From: CAZCAQ01 sp964563965
GTDB taxonomy: Bacteria > Patescibacteriota > WWE3 > UBA101185 > UBA10185
Assembly: GCA_964563965.1 (NCBI GenBank)
Contig: CAZLZI010000043.1
Location: 1 to 7,638 of the forward strand
Reading direction: 5' to 3'
DNA length: 7,638 bases
The translations under genes were made by a program, and so were the position numbers. The notes under the pieces are model-generated. The model saw only the letters and a list, made by a program, of their open reading frames with translations, did no database searches and was not told the origin of the DNA. Shown here piece after piece: positions 1-6,405 of the stretch; position 1 is the stretch's first letter; the number at the start of each line of letters is the position of its first letter.

Positions 1-431
1 AATTGTTCAACTACTCTTGAAGGCTTAAGCCCATGCGCTTTGTACAAGAGATGGACGATTGAACAAGTTGATGCAAGTGGCCTGACATCAATCTTAATTG
101 GTGTTGTGAAGCTTATATTGATCTTATGGTGGTCAATTATTTCAAGCACCCTATCCCCTACAACGAGTGAGTGTCGTTGAGATTCTTCGTTATGATCAAC
201 CAGGATAAACCTGTCCTCTTCGCCAATTTCAATATCGGATATTTTCTTAGGCAGTTCTGCTTTAAACATTGAAAATATAGTTTTTGTTTCAAGATTGGGA
301 TCTTCAGAAACAAGAGGTATTATATCTGCCTGTGGGTATATGCCAGCATCAGTCAAAAGTTTGGCGTATACATACGCTGAAGCCACTGTATCTAAATCAG
401 GTGAAAGATGTCCTATTGTGTATATTTTCAT
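1..431 (-). CDS. ppaC: Manganese-dependent inorganic pyrophosphatase (family II, DHH), N-terminal part
   Basis: Hydrolyses pyrophosphate to two phosphates in the cytosol, pulling nucleic-acid and aminoacyl-tRNA synthesis forward. The reading frame gives 143 codons and runs off the left edge, so the rest of the DHH domain and the whole DHHA2 domain (substrate lid) are missing here. The family II metal motifs are all visible: GHLSPDLDT at residues 7-15 (H8, D12, D14), LVDHNE at 77-82 (D79) and IDHHK at 99-103 (H101, H102). They align in order and spacing with the Bacillus subtilis PpaC sites as I remember them (H9, D13, D15, D75, H97, H98). The stretch RPLASTCSI at 117-125 replaces the usual EPVGCTATI, a mild departure. 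The ATG at 431 has no Shine-Dalgarno site but lies nine bases after a good -10 box. The gene follows the 584-codon reading frame on the same strand with a 43-base gap. Confidence 0.93.
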   Translation of the reverse strand, partial: MKIYTIGHLSPDLDTVASAYVYAKLLTDAGIYPQADIIPLVSEDPNLETKTIFSMFKAELPKKISDIEIGEEDRFILVDHNEESQRHSLVVGDRVLEIIDHHKINISFTTPIKIDVRPLASTCSIVHLLYKAHGLKPSRVVEQ

Positions 432-446
432 AGTATCTGGATACTA
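431..446. repeat. Perfect inverted repeat at the ppaC start, possible operator
   Basis: TAGTATC-TG-GATACTA is a perfect 7+7 palindrome with a two-base spacer. It contains the -10 box of the ppaC promoter, covers the predicted transcription start and touches the first base of the ATG. Such a position would suit a repressor site. Because a -10 box is itself AT-rich and short, chance symmetry is possible; no regulator gene lies nearby in the window. Confidence 0.4.
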
Positions 447-469
447 ATGAGTAGTCTTGTTTTAGTCAA
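441..469 (-). promoter_or_regulatory. Sigma70-type promoter of ppaC
   Basis: On the minus strand TTGACT (464-469, five of six matches to the -35 consensus) is followed after exactly 17 bases by TAGTAT (441-446, four of six to the -10). The ATG of ppaC begins nine bases further on, so transcription would start about two or three bases before the start codon, giving an almost leaderless message. It lies in the gap between the two genes, so ppaC need not be cotranscribed with the upstream gene. This is the best promoter match in the window; it is judged from sequence only. Confidence 0.6.
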
Positions 470-474
470 GGAAT

Positions 475-2229
475 TTATTGTTTATCAAGGGTTTGTACAT
501 ACTTCTCCGTTATCCATAAGTACGTTGGCGACATAAAAGAATCGCTAGGTGTTTTGACAGTGTATACTTTTGTACCTACTCTCGGAGTGAAGTAGATATT
601 AGGAGGATCATTTTGTAAAACGTATGTTTCGGATCTTACAGGACGTGTGAGCCCGGGATTTATTAAAAAGGTTAGTGCTACTTCCACAATGTATCGTATA
701 TCCGTCCTGTTTGCAAAGAGGGTATCGCTGAACGCTTCTTCGGTCCCCTCATCAGTAATAGTGATGACATGTTCTGCATCAAAATCCCCTAAAACAACCA
801 TTTTCCCGTCAACATCAACTATGTAGTCCCGTACCCTGGGGTTACTTAACCCATCATCAGTATCAAAGGCTCGATGAACCCTTATTCTCGTACCTCCTAT
901 ATGTAAAGTTCCAACAACTATAGTTTCGGGAGGTACCTGTTCAACTGTCTCTTGTATCACGGAATCAATACTACCTCCAATATGTAATCTGACAAACTTA
1001 TCATAAGGTGTTTCGTTATACACATATCGCTCCTCTGTATATCCTAACCTTTCTTGTAAAGCTTTGTACCTTGCGTAATTGTATTCTCGTTCAGGGTCAA
1101 GCATGTTTCGGACTTTTTGTAAGGCTCGCAATACAGCCTCATTAAGTTGTTCCGGGCTTGTTGTACGTAGATTTAATAGTTCAGCTAGCTTTTCATCTAA
1201 GGTTTGCATAAAAACCTGTTTAGCAGATGCCGCACGCGTTGTTGTTAGTAAATTGGCTCTTGCAGGTGAATTTGAGCCAAGTGTGTACGGATCGGCAAAC
1301 ATTGTGCAGGCATTTACTAATGTGTATGCGACATCGGTCTCGGTTTGTTCCAATGCATCTTTTAAGATTTGGTCAGAATTTTTTTGTTGATCTGTTGATT
1401 TCTCCCTTTCTAGTACTATGTTTCCAGCTAATTGCGTTCTGTAAAGTTTTTCAAGATCTTTACCAAAAAATTCCATTGCATAGTCTCGAACAAGATCCTG
1501 CGAGAAATAGGGCCCTTCCGCTAGTATATCGTTAATGCCGCCATGTGCAGCGCCTGCGAATAAGTACAGATTCTCATTGAATTCTCCTGTAGATCCCGCA
1601 TATCTATCTATAAGACACCATGTATTTAAAGCTATCACCGCATTCCTAAGTCTTATAGTGTACTCTGCTTTGGTAGTAAAGTAAGTATCGAGTTTACCGT
1701 CTTGTTCTGCTTGTAGTTCTTTAACAACTTGCCTTTCTGCATTCTTCTCAGCTGGGGGAAAGCGTCTATTATGATTTTTAAATACTGTTGGTAATGGGCT
1801 TAGTAGGATAGCTCCATACACCCCAAGCCCTGCTAGGCTAATTCCACCTATTTGTAGAAACTCTTTTCTAGAAATTTTGTTATTTTTAGCTACTGTGTAC
1901 AGTATGCCTGCTGCTGCAAGCCCTGCGATCGTTGTTTGCAATACGCTGTTTGCTATGCTCGGTAAACCTTCAGCTAAGTAGTTATAATGATTCGTGTCGG
2001 TACAGCCAATTGCCATACCTTTTTCAAGGAGTTGCTTAAGTGCGTCTTGGTGAAAAGCAGCTTCTCCTGGGGTAGTACCATATCCTATGTTCTGGTGTCT
2101 TACCTTGAGTAATTCAAGTAATTCTTGGTTGGCATCGTTTCTTCCACCTTGCGCTAAATCTGCAATAGCTCTTTCAAGACTTAACTCACCGCATAGGCAT
2201 GTAACACCGTCAGCTCCAAGTTTTTCCAT
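475..2229 (-). CDS. Membrane-anchored protein of unknown function (main reading frame of a frameshifted gene)
   Basis: I do not recognise this 584-residue protein with certainty. It has two hydrophobic segments at about 93-114 and 126-148, joined by a short basic loop (KNNKISRKEF). By the positive-inside rule the loop is cytoplasmic, which would put both the N-terminal ~90 residues and the ~430-residue C-terminal domain outside. A tentative family signal is GE at 14-15, RLRN at 193-196 and LFAGAAHG at 223-230. These resemble the E, R and GxxH positions of the TraB/TIKI/ChaN metal-binding hydrolase-like superfamily, but this is pattern memory only. The C-terminal third looks beta-rich. The ATG at 2229 is the first usable start in this frame and has no ribosome site. 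Homologous-looking coding continues upstream in this frame to a GA repeat near 2300, so the true start is probably 2410 in another frame. The full protein would then be 645 residues. Confidence 0.72.
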   Translation of the reverse strand: MEKLGADGVTCLCGELSLERAIADLAQGGRNDANQELLELLKVRHQNIGYGTTPGEAAFHQDALKQLLEKGMAIGCTDTNHYNYLAEGLPSIANSVLQTTIAGLAAAGILYTVAKNNKISRKEFLQIGGISLAGLGVYGAILLSPLPTVFKNHNRRFPPAEKNAERQVVKELQAEQDGKLDTYFTTKAEYTIRLRNAVIALNTWCLIDRYAGSTGEFNENLYLFAGAAHGGINDILAEGPYFSQDLVRDYAMEFFGKDLEKLYRTQLAGNIVLEREKSTDQQKNSDQILKDALEQTETDVAYTLVNACTMFADPYTLGSNSPARANLLTTTRAASAKQVFMQTLDEKLAELLNLRTTSPEQLNEAVLRALQKVRNMLDPEREYNYARYKALQERLGYTEERYVYNETPYDKFVRLHIGGSIDSVIQETVEQVPPETIVVGTLHIGGTRIRVHRAFDTDDGLSNPRVRDYIVDVDGKMVVLGDFDAEHVITITDEGTEEAFSDTLFANRTDIRYIVEVALTFLINPGLTRPVRSETYVLQNDPPNIYFTPRVGTKVYTVKTPSDSFMSPTYLWITEKYVQTLDKQ

Positions 2230-2278
2230 AAGTTGTGGTGTAATTACATGGTTCCAATAACCGGCATCGAACTTACCT

Positions 2279-2410
2279 TCAAACTTTATTCCTAAGTCTC
2301 TCTCTCTCTGCTGCTGCTTTTACTTGCTCGGCAATAGAAGTTTGTTTTTCATTTGTGGATTGAGACTCAAAAGCTCCTATCATGAAATCACGTCTTGATA
2401 GATGGGACAT
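2279..2410 (-). CDS. 5' fragment of the frameshifted membrane-protein gene
   Basis: This 43-codon frame begins MSHLSRRDFMIG and ends at a TGA just after the GA tract. Read with one more GA unit (+2) or two fewer (-4), it continues without a stop as AAAERERDLGIKF and on through GKFDAGYWNHV into the 584-residue frame. That adds 61 residues and a candidate catalytic His (H55 of the joined protein) 20 residues before the Glu of the GE motif. SRRDFM resembles the core of a twin-arginine signal, but no hydrophobic stretch follows, so export by that route is doubtful. TATACT touches the ATG, so if that were the -10, translation might instead begin at Met10. Either this is an off-phase or broken gene, or the indel is an assembly error. 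Confidence 0.6.
   Translation of the reverse strand: MSHLSRRDFMIGAFESQSTNEKQTSIAEQVKAAAERERLRNKV
2297..2309. repeat. Dinucleotide tract (TC/GA)6.5 at the frameshift point
   Basis: The plus strand reads TCTCTCTCTCTCT (GA repeats on the coding strand), directly next to three GCA codons, themselves a short triplet repeat. It lies about 35 codons into the membrane-protein gene, exactly where the reading frame changes. Tracts of this kind slip by whole units in replication, and a gain of one unit would restore the frame here. Confidence 0.85.
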
Positions 2411-2449
2411 AGTATAAGTTTGAAGCTTTCTTTCTTAAATGCAAGTTCG

Positions 2450-2455
2450 ATTATA
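2450..2455 (-). promoter_or_regulatory. Candidate -10 box for the membrane-protein gene
   Basis: A perfect TATAAT lies on the minus strand between gyrB (stop at 2523) and the ATG at 2410, but no good -35 stands 15-18 bases before it. It would give a leader of roughly 30 bases. A second box, TATACT (2411-2416), abuts the ATG. The 112-base gap between the two genes holds no clear intrinsic terminator for gyrB, so read-through from gyrB is possible. Confidence 0.3.
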
Positions 2456-2522
2456 CGTTATCAAATACACTCAAGGCTTTTACAACATTCTCTGTATCTT
2501 CATCTCTGTTACAAAATAGTTT

Positions 2523-5500
2523 TTACATATCAACCAAAGCTTGTTTAGCATGAGTCATAATGAATCTCTTTCGAGGAGCAACTTCATCACCCATGAGCAT
2601 AGTAAAGACTTCGTCTGCTTTAGCTGCATCATCGCTATTAATCTGTTTTAAGTATCTTGTTGCAGGATTCATTGTTGTTTCCCACAGCTCTTCAGCATTC
2701 ATTTCACCAAGACCTTTAAACCTCTGAATGGTAGCTTTTAAACCATCGGGAGTTTTTAGGAATGCATTCAATTCCACGTCATTAAATAGATATCTTTTGT
2801 TTTTGCCCCACGTACCTTTAAACAACGGAGGCATTGCAGCATACACATGGCCGTTTTCAAGTATCTCTGGCATGTGTCTAAAAAAGAATGTTAAGTAAAG
2901 AGTTAAGATGTGCATTCCGTCAACGTCTGCATCAGACATTAGGATGATTTTATTGTATCTAAGCTTCTTTGGATTGTAGTGCTCCCCTATTCCTGCGCCT
3001 ATTGCCATAATGAGATACTTAAACTTGTCAGAATCCACGATCTTATCAAGTCGTGCTCTTTCAGTATTAAGTGGTTTACCAAATATAGGAAGGATCGCTT
3101 GTGTCTCTCTGTTTCTTGCTGCCTTCGCACTATTATGAACAAAAACACCTGCAGCTAGTGCAAAGTTGTGTGTGTTTGGTACTTCTGCATCATACACATC
3201 TATCCTTTGCTTTACTCGTTCAATCCTGTTAATTTTGTGGTTAAAGTTATTAACTGCTTCAAAGGCGATGTCTGCCTTTCCGTCATAATATCGATTACAG
3301 AAGGTGCTAAATTTGAGTATTGTCTTGTCTTTAGTTTTTACACGTTCTTGCTCTATATAGCCGGTATTACTTGTGCTTATTGTTGGGAACTTTTTTAAGA
3401 ACTGTATTGTCTTTTTAAAGTATGTAACATTTAATGCCTTTTCTCTCTTTTGTCTAAACTCATTGGTCCACTGCTCTTTGGTTTTAGTTTTTCGCCACTC
3501 TAAAAGCTGAGGGTTTCTCCACTGCGCTTTAGCAACTTCAGAGTACGTTATCCTAATGTTAGGGTTTTTATTGTAATAATCCTTTATTCGTTCTGCTTGC
3601 CTCAATTTATTTTTGGGGTTAGACCAGTATAATTTCTGAGCAGTGTTTAAATTTTGAATTGTCTGTTGTCGATAACTGATATTCTTCTCATAAAAATTCT
3701 TCCAAGAACTTGCCATATAAGCTTTGTACTCTGTGTTGGTCCACTGCTTCTTTGCATTGTGGCTAAGTGTTTGCCTAGTGACGGGGTCGCGCATTCTTAG
3801 GCTCATTTTATTTCTATATTCTGCTGTTTTTTTAATGGTTCGTGCTTTGGCTTTTGCAGATTCACTATGCAGTGTTTTAGCCACATGTTTTTTATGTAGA
3901 TTCAAATGCTCTTGTTTCTCAAGTCTTATAATGTTGTTTGGGTTATTATTATGTTTGTTAAAATCAATATGATGGCAATGGCTTCGGTTAGTCCTGCTAT
4001 ACACTCCAGTGTCGATATTATGTTTATCTGCGAGAAGATGCGTAAACACCCATCTTTCGCTGCTCGGATCCCAGACCATCTCGTAGTCGTCAATGGTTAT
4101 ACCCACATCCTGCTTACTGGACATCTTTCTGTAGATGGGCATAAGTGAGTCCTTTGGTGTAAGTAAGTCACCACGTTTATAGGTACCGTCCTTAAGCATG
4201 AACATGTGATCTGGTGTACAAACTATGGTCTTTCTACTATCGAGATGGATTTTTATAACCTCTGTATCTTTTTGTGTAATACGAGCGTTAATAAACTGTT
4301 CGATTGCTACAGTTCCGTCTGAGGTGATAGTGTAGCAAAAATGTATATTCCCTTGCTCTTGTTCCTGCACAATTTGGGTGAAAGGTATATTTCTTCCATC
4401 TGCGAGTGCTATTAAAGTGTCTCCTGAAAAACACCCACCGGCCGAATCGCCTTCAACTATGAATATCTCAGTCTTTTCCGGGTCTTTGTTGGAACAGTCG
4501 GCAAGTTTTCCGGGAAGCACACTTCCTCCATCCAAAGCTGTTTTTCTAATAACAGTATCTCGTGCAGCTTTTGCAGCCATTCTCGCTCTCATTGTTAGAA
4601 GATTCTTTTCTATTATTGCTTGTGCGTCTTTGGGATTTTCTTCTAAGAAGTTCTCAAGTGCTTCTTTGACTACTGTTTCAACTGCAGGCTTAACGTTCGA
4701 ATTACCTAGCTTTGCTTTAGTTTGGCCTTCAAACTGAAGGGTGTCAGAGGATAGTTTTACTGAGATTATTGCTGTTAGTCCTTCTCTTAAATCTTCTCCT
4801 GAGAAGTTATCATCTTTATCTTTAAGCATTGCTTTGCGTCTTGCATAGTCGTTAATGCTTTTTGTTAAGGCTGATTTAAAACCTGTAAGGTGCGATCCCC
4901 CCTCATTGTTCTTTATGTGGTTTGCAAAGCAAAGAATGTTTTCGTTATATGTATCGTTATATTGAAATGCTGCCTCAACTGTGATTCCATCTAGCTCTTT
5001 ACTTATATAAAAAGGTGTTGGATTAAGCAGTGTTTTGTTTCTATTCAAGCTTCGAAGATATGACTTTATTCCTCCCTCGAAATAAAAGGTGTATTTGGTG
5101 TCATCTCTGTAGTCAATTAACTCAAACTTAATTCCGGCTGTAAGAAATGCATACTCTCTAAAGGAATTAACAAAGAATCGATTTTTAAGCTCTGTTGTTT
5201 CAAATATAGTTCCATCCGGTTTAAATTGAACGATTGTACCTCTTTTGTATGGCCAGTTTGCGAGATCTAAATTCCATACTCCCCCCTTAACTTTAGTAAG
5301 AGGTTTTTTAAGATCAAGTACCTCTACTGGTCTTATTACTTTACCTCCATTTGCATATTCTTGAATTACAGTTTCGCTATCATTTCGAACAACAACTCTG
5401 CACCACTCAGAAAGTGCGTTTACTACAGAAGCCCCTACACCATGAAGACCACTTGATACTTTGTATCCCCCACCACCGAATTTACCTCCAGCATGCAGTT

Positions 5501-5804
5501 TTGTATAAGCAAGTTCCAATGCTGAGACACCGTACTCTTTCTTTATCCCGTAAGGTATACCCCGCCCATTATCATAAACTGCAACCGAGCCATCTTCAAA
5601 GAACTCCACTTTTATATGGTCTGCAAAGCCGGCAATAGCCTCATCCATCGAGTTATTCACAATTTCAGTGACCAAGTGATTTAGTCCGTTTATATCGGTT
5701 GACCCGATATACATACCCGGTCTTTTACGAACCGGCTCTAGTCCTTCAAGGACTTGGATTTGATCTGCGGTATAGTCTTGTTGATTGTTTAAATTTGGTT
5801 TCAT
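2523..5804 (-). CDS. gyrB: DNA gyrase subunit B, interrupted by an intein
   Basis: ATPase subunit of the type IIA topoisomerase that introduces negative supercoils with GyrA, which is not in the window. The 1093-residue precursor would splice to a 659-residue protein, the short form without the E. coli TOPRIM insertion. GHKL ATPase: E47 and N51 in TEIVNNSMDEA, DNGRGIP at 78-84, SGLHGVGAS at 118-126, then the QTK loop at 361-363. TOPRIM: EGDSAGG at 451-457 (E451), interrupted by the intein, then SAKAARN from 892 and the metal site DADVDG at 958-963. The C-terminal tail has QRFKGLGEMN (1027-1036) and WETTMNPATR (1041-1050). All catalytic residues are present, so the host protein should work once spliced. 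ParE is the alternative, since the two subunits are close, but the intein site matches known GyrB inteins. No Shine-Dalgarno site precedes the ATG. Confidence 0.95.
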   Translation of the reverse strand: MKPNLNNQQDYTADQIQVLEGLEPVRKRPGMYIGSTDINGLNHLVTEIVNNSMDEAIAGFADHIKVEFFEDGSVAVYDNGRGIPYGIKKEYGVSALELAYTKLHAGGKFGGGGYKVSSGLHGVGASVVNALSEWCRVVVRNDSETVIQEYANGGKVIRPVEVLDLKKPLTKVKGGVWNLDLANWPYKRGTIVQFKPDGTIFETTELKNRFFVNSFREYAFLTAGIKFELIDYRDDTKYTFYFEGGIKSYLRSLNRNKTLLNPTPFYISKELDGITVEAAFQYNDTYNENILCFANHIKNNEGGSHLTGFKSALTKSINDYARRKAMLKDKDDNFSGEDLREGLTAIISVKLSSDTLQFEGQTKAKLGNSNVKPAVETVVKEALENFLEENPKDAQAIIEKNLLTMRARMAAKAARDTVIRKTALDGGSVLPGKLADCSNKDPEKTEIFIVEGDSAGGCFSGDTLIALADGRNIPFTQIVQEQEQGNIHFCYTITSDGTVAIEQFINARITQKDTEVIKIHLDSRKTIVCTPDHMFMLKDGTYKRGDLLTPKDSLMPIYRKMSSKQDVGITIDDYEMVWDPSSERWVFTHLLADKHNIDTGVYSRTNRSHCHHIDFNKHNNNPNNIIRLEKQEHLNLHKKHVAKTLHSESAKAKARTIKKTAEYRNKMSLRMRDPVTRQTLSHNAKKQWTNTEYKAYMASSWKNFYEKNISYRQQTIQNLNTAQKLYWSNPKNKLRQAERIKDYYNKNPNIRITYSEVAKAQWRNPQLLEWRKTKTKEQWTNEFRQKREKALNVTYFKKTIQFLKKFPTISTSNTGYIEQERVKTKDKTILKFSTFCNRYYDGKADIAFEAVNNFNHKINRIERVKQRIDVYDAEVPNTHNFALAAGVFVHNSAKAARNRETQAILPIFGKPLNTERARLDKIVDSDKFKYLIMAIGAGIGEHYNPKKLRYNKIILMSDADVDGMHILTLYLTFFFRHMPEILENGHVYAAMPPLFKGTWGKNKRYLFNDVELNAFLKTPDGLKATIQRFKGLGEMNAEELWETTMNPATRYLKQINSDDAAKADEVFTMLMGDEVAPRKRFIMTHAKQALVDM
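3132..4433 (-). mobile_element. GyrB intein with HNH homing endonuclease
   Basis: In-frame protein intron, precursor residues 458-891 (434 residues), which excises itself and joins EGDSAGG to SAKAARN. Splicing motifs are intact: Cys458 as first residue in CFSGDTLIALADG, block B TPDH at 530-533, block F IDVYDAEVPNTHNFALA with His879, terminal His890-Asn891, and Ser892 as +1 nucleophile. Motifs and insertion point closely match the Synechocystis GyrB intein as I recall it, and that intein is of similar length. The endonuclease region (about 575-845) opens with VWDPSSERWVFTH, followed by the HNH core CHHIDFNKHNNNPNN and EHLNLHKKH. His611/His612, Asn624 and His633 or His637 are the likely catalytic residues. 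A homing endonuclease cuts intein-free alleles, so the insertion can spread between genomes. The uninterrupted frame and complete motifs suggest that both splicing and cutting are still active. Confidence 0.95.
3420..3854 (-). repeat. Degenerate basic-aromatic repeats in the intein endonuclease
   Basis: Precursor residues about 651-795 form a run of imperfect units of 17-21 residues. Each has Lys, an aromatic pair or Trp, then Asn or Asn-Pro, then a basic stretch. Clear units are KKQWTNTEYKAYMASSW (685-701), QKLYWSNPKNKLRQAERI (723-740), KDYYNKNPNIRITYSEVA (741-758), KAQWRNPQLLEWRKTKT (759-775) and KEQWTNEFRQKREKALN (776-792). Looser ones lie before and between. They follow the HNH core directly. 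Small repeated modules of the NUMOD type bind DNA in other homing endonucleases, and these probably read the gyrB target site; that role is inferred. Confidence 0.6.
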
Positions 5805-5911
5805 ATCAGGCTATAAATTTAGCTTTGTTATTCTACTACAAATTAGTTTAAAGATAAATTACTAAAGCAGGCAGGTTTGTTACACTATATTTTTACTGTA
5901 TACTACGTAAT
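5805..5911. promoter_or_regulatory. Divergent intergenic region between gyrB and the small unknown gene
   Basis: These 107 AT-rich bases must carry the start signals for both strands. The plus-strand promoter is good and is listed separately. For gyrB only weak -10 candidates exist: TATAGC (5810-5815) five bases before the ATG, TAAATT (5816-5821) and TAGAAT further up, none with a convincing -35. There is no purine-rich ribosome site on either side and no strong inverted repeat. Confidence 0.4.
5877..5904 (+). promoter_or_regulatory. Promoter of the small unknown gene
   Basis: TTGTTA (5877-5882, four of six) and TATACT (5899-5904, five of six) are 16 bases apart. The ATG at 5912 begins eight bases after the end of the -10 box, so the message would start at or within a base or so of the AUG and be leaderless. 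This supports 5912 as the real start rather than the later TTG at 6003. Confidence 0.5.
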
Positions 5912-6025
5912 ATGTCAGACAAGTTACCTAAGGCTCATCTAGAAGCGCTTGCTCCACGTATACTAGAAATCGCAACTGCTACCGGTTCACTTAGTTTGGG
6001 CTTTGGGGAAGAGACACCAAACTGA
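5912..6025 (+). CDS. 5' fragment of a small unknown gene, frameshifted near 6005
   Basis: A 37-codon frame beginning MSDKLPKAHLEALAPRILEI, which looks like an amphipathic helix, then ATATGSLSLGFG. It stops at a TGA at 6023. Removing one G from the GGGG run at 6005-6008 joins SLSLGFG directly to KRHQTENTALPQ of the next frame, giving a 152-residue protein. The upstream promoter fits this start. I do not recognise the family. Alternatively the peptide is a separate short gene overlapping the next, but its C-terminus EETPN looks accidental. Confidence 0.5.
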   Translation: MSDKLPKAHLEALAPRILEIATATGSLSLGFGEETPN

Positions 6026-6371
6026 AAATACTGCTCTGCCGCAGGTTTATAATGAACCTTTCATATTTCTTTGCAAAGCTTTTAAAGAACTTGAAGAAGC
6101 TTATCCTCATCAAGTGTATGCCTCATCCGATGAATACCGTGCCTTATCATCAGAAGAGAAACGTATTAGACAGTCCAAAAACATATGCATGGATGTACTT
6201 AGAGAGGTTTGGGATACTGGTGATGAGGGGTTTGAAATAGCGCTCATGCTAAAATCTATGGATGCGAACGATCCGCTGCAAGCTAATGCAGAATTAGTCC
6301 TACGTACTGTGGGTAATGTGTTTGATATTTTTGATAAACGACAGCAAAACCCCGGTTCATGGATAGTTTAG
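6003..6371 (+). CDS. Small protein of unknown function (main frame)
   Basis: I do not recognise this protein. The frame gives 122 residues from a TTG at 6003, but no ribosome site or promoter supports that start. The frame is closed by TAG codons upstream, and the probable true beginning is at 5912 in another frame. It is soluble-looking, mostly helical and acidic, with no membrane segment or signal peptide: FIFLCKAFKELEEAYP, SSEEKRIRQSKNICMDVLRE and LVLRTVGNVFDIFDKR read as helices. No metal-binding or nucleotide-binding motif is evident. It is transcribed away from gyrB and followed after 136 bases by a membrane-protein gene with its own -10 box, so it is probably monocistronic. Confidence 0.65.
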   Translation: MGKRHQTENTALPQVYNEPFIFLCKAFKELEEAYPHQVYASSDEYRALSSEEKRIRQSKNICMDVLREVWDTGDEGFEIALMLKSMDANDPLQANAELVLRTVGNVFDIFDKRQQNPGSWIV

Positions 6372-6386
6372 CCTCTGTCTATAGGT

Positions 6387-6405
6387 ACGGGCGAATTGCT
6401 CCCGT
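6387..6405 (+). terminator. Weak intrinsic terminator after the small unknown gene
   Basis: ACGGG (6387-6391) and CCCGT (6401-6405) form a five-pair stem, extendable by two G-U pairs, around a nine-base loop, 16 bases after the stop at 6371. A run of five T (6415-6419) follows, but only after a ten-base gap, so termination would be inefficient if it occurs at all. Confidence 0.3.

Noticed and set aside
1079..1535. Two plus-strand open frames (1079-1390 and 1227-1535)
   Set aside because: Antisense shadows of the membrane-protein gene; they overlap one another in different frames and lack coding character.
1780..1890. SRKEFLQIGG followed by a hydrophobic run as a twin-arginine signal peptide
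   Set aside because: It is Arg-Lys rather than Arg-Arg, lies internally (residues 120-129 of the 584) and is better explained as the cytoplasmic loop between two transmembrane helices.
2478..2516. Ten-pair hairpin (with two G-U pairs on minus-strand RNA) just after gyrB, as its terminator
   Set aside because: The stem is AU-rich, the loop is 19 bases and no U run follows the stem in the direction of gyrB transcription.
3168..4148. Open frames on the plus strand (3168-3398, 3724-3972, 3906-4148) opposite the intein
   Set aside because: They lie antisense to a well-supported coding region, read as Cys/Leu/Phe-rich nonsense, and have no promoters or start signals.
4378..5638. Plus-strand frames of 119 codons (4378-4737) and 95 codons (5351-5638)
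   Set aside because: Antisense to conserved gyrB ATPase and TOPRIM coding sequence.
2279..6025. TGA read as an amino acid (as in Gracilibacteria/Absconditabacteria) to explain the two short frames
   Set aside because: Reading through either TGA meets another stop within a few codons in the wrong frame, and the long genes contain no internal TGA.
6052..6240. 62-codon frame inside the small unknown gene
   Set aside because: It overlaps the longer frame 6003-6371 in another phase and has no start signal of its own.
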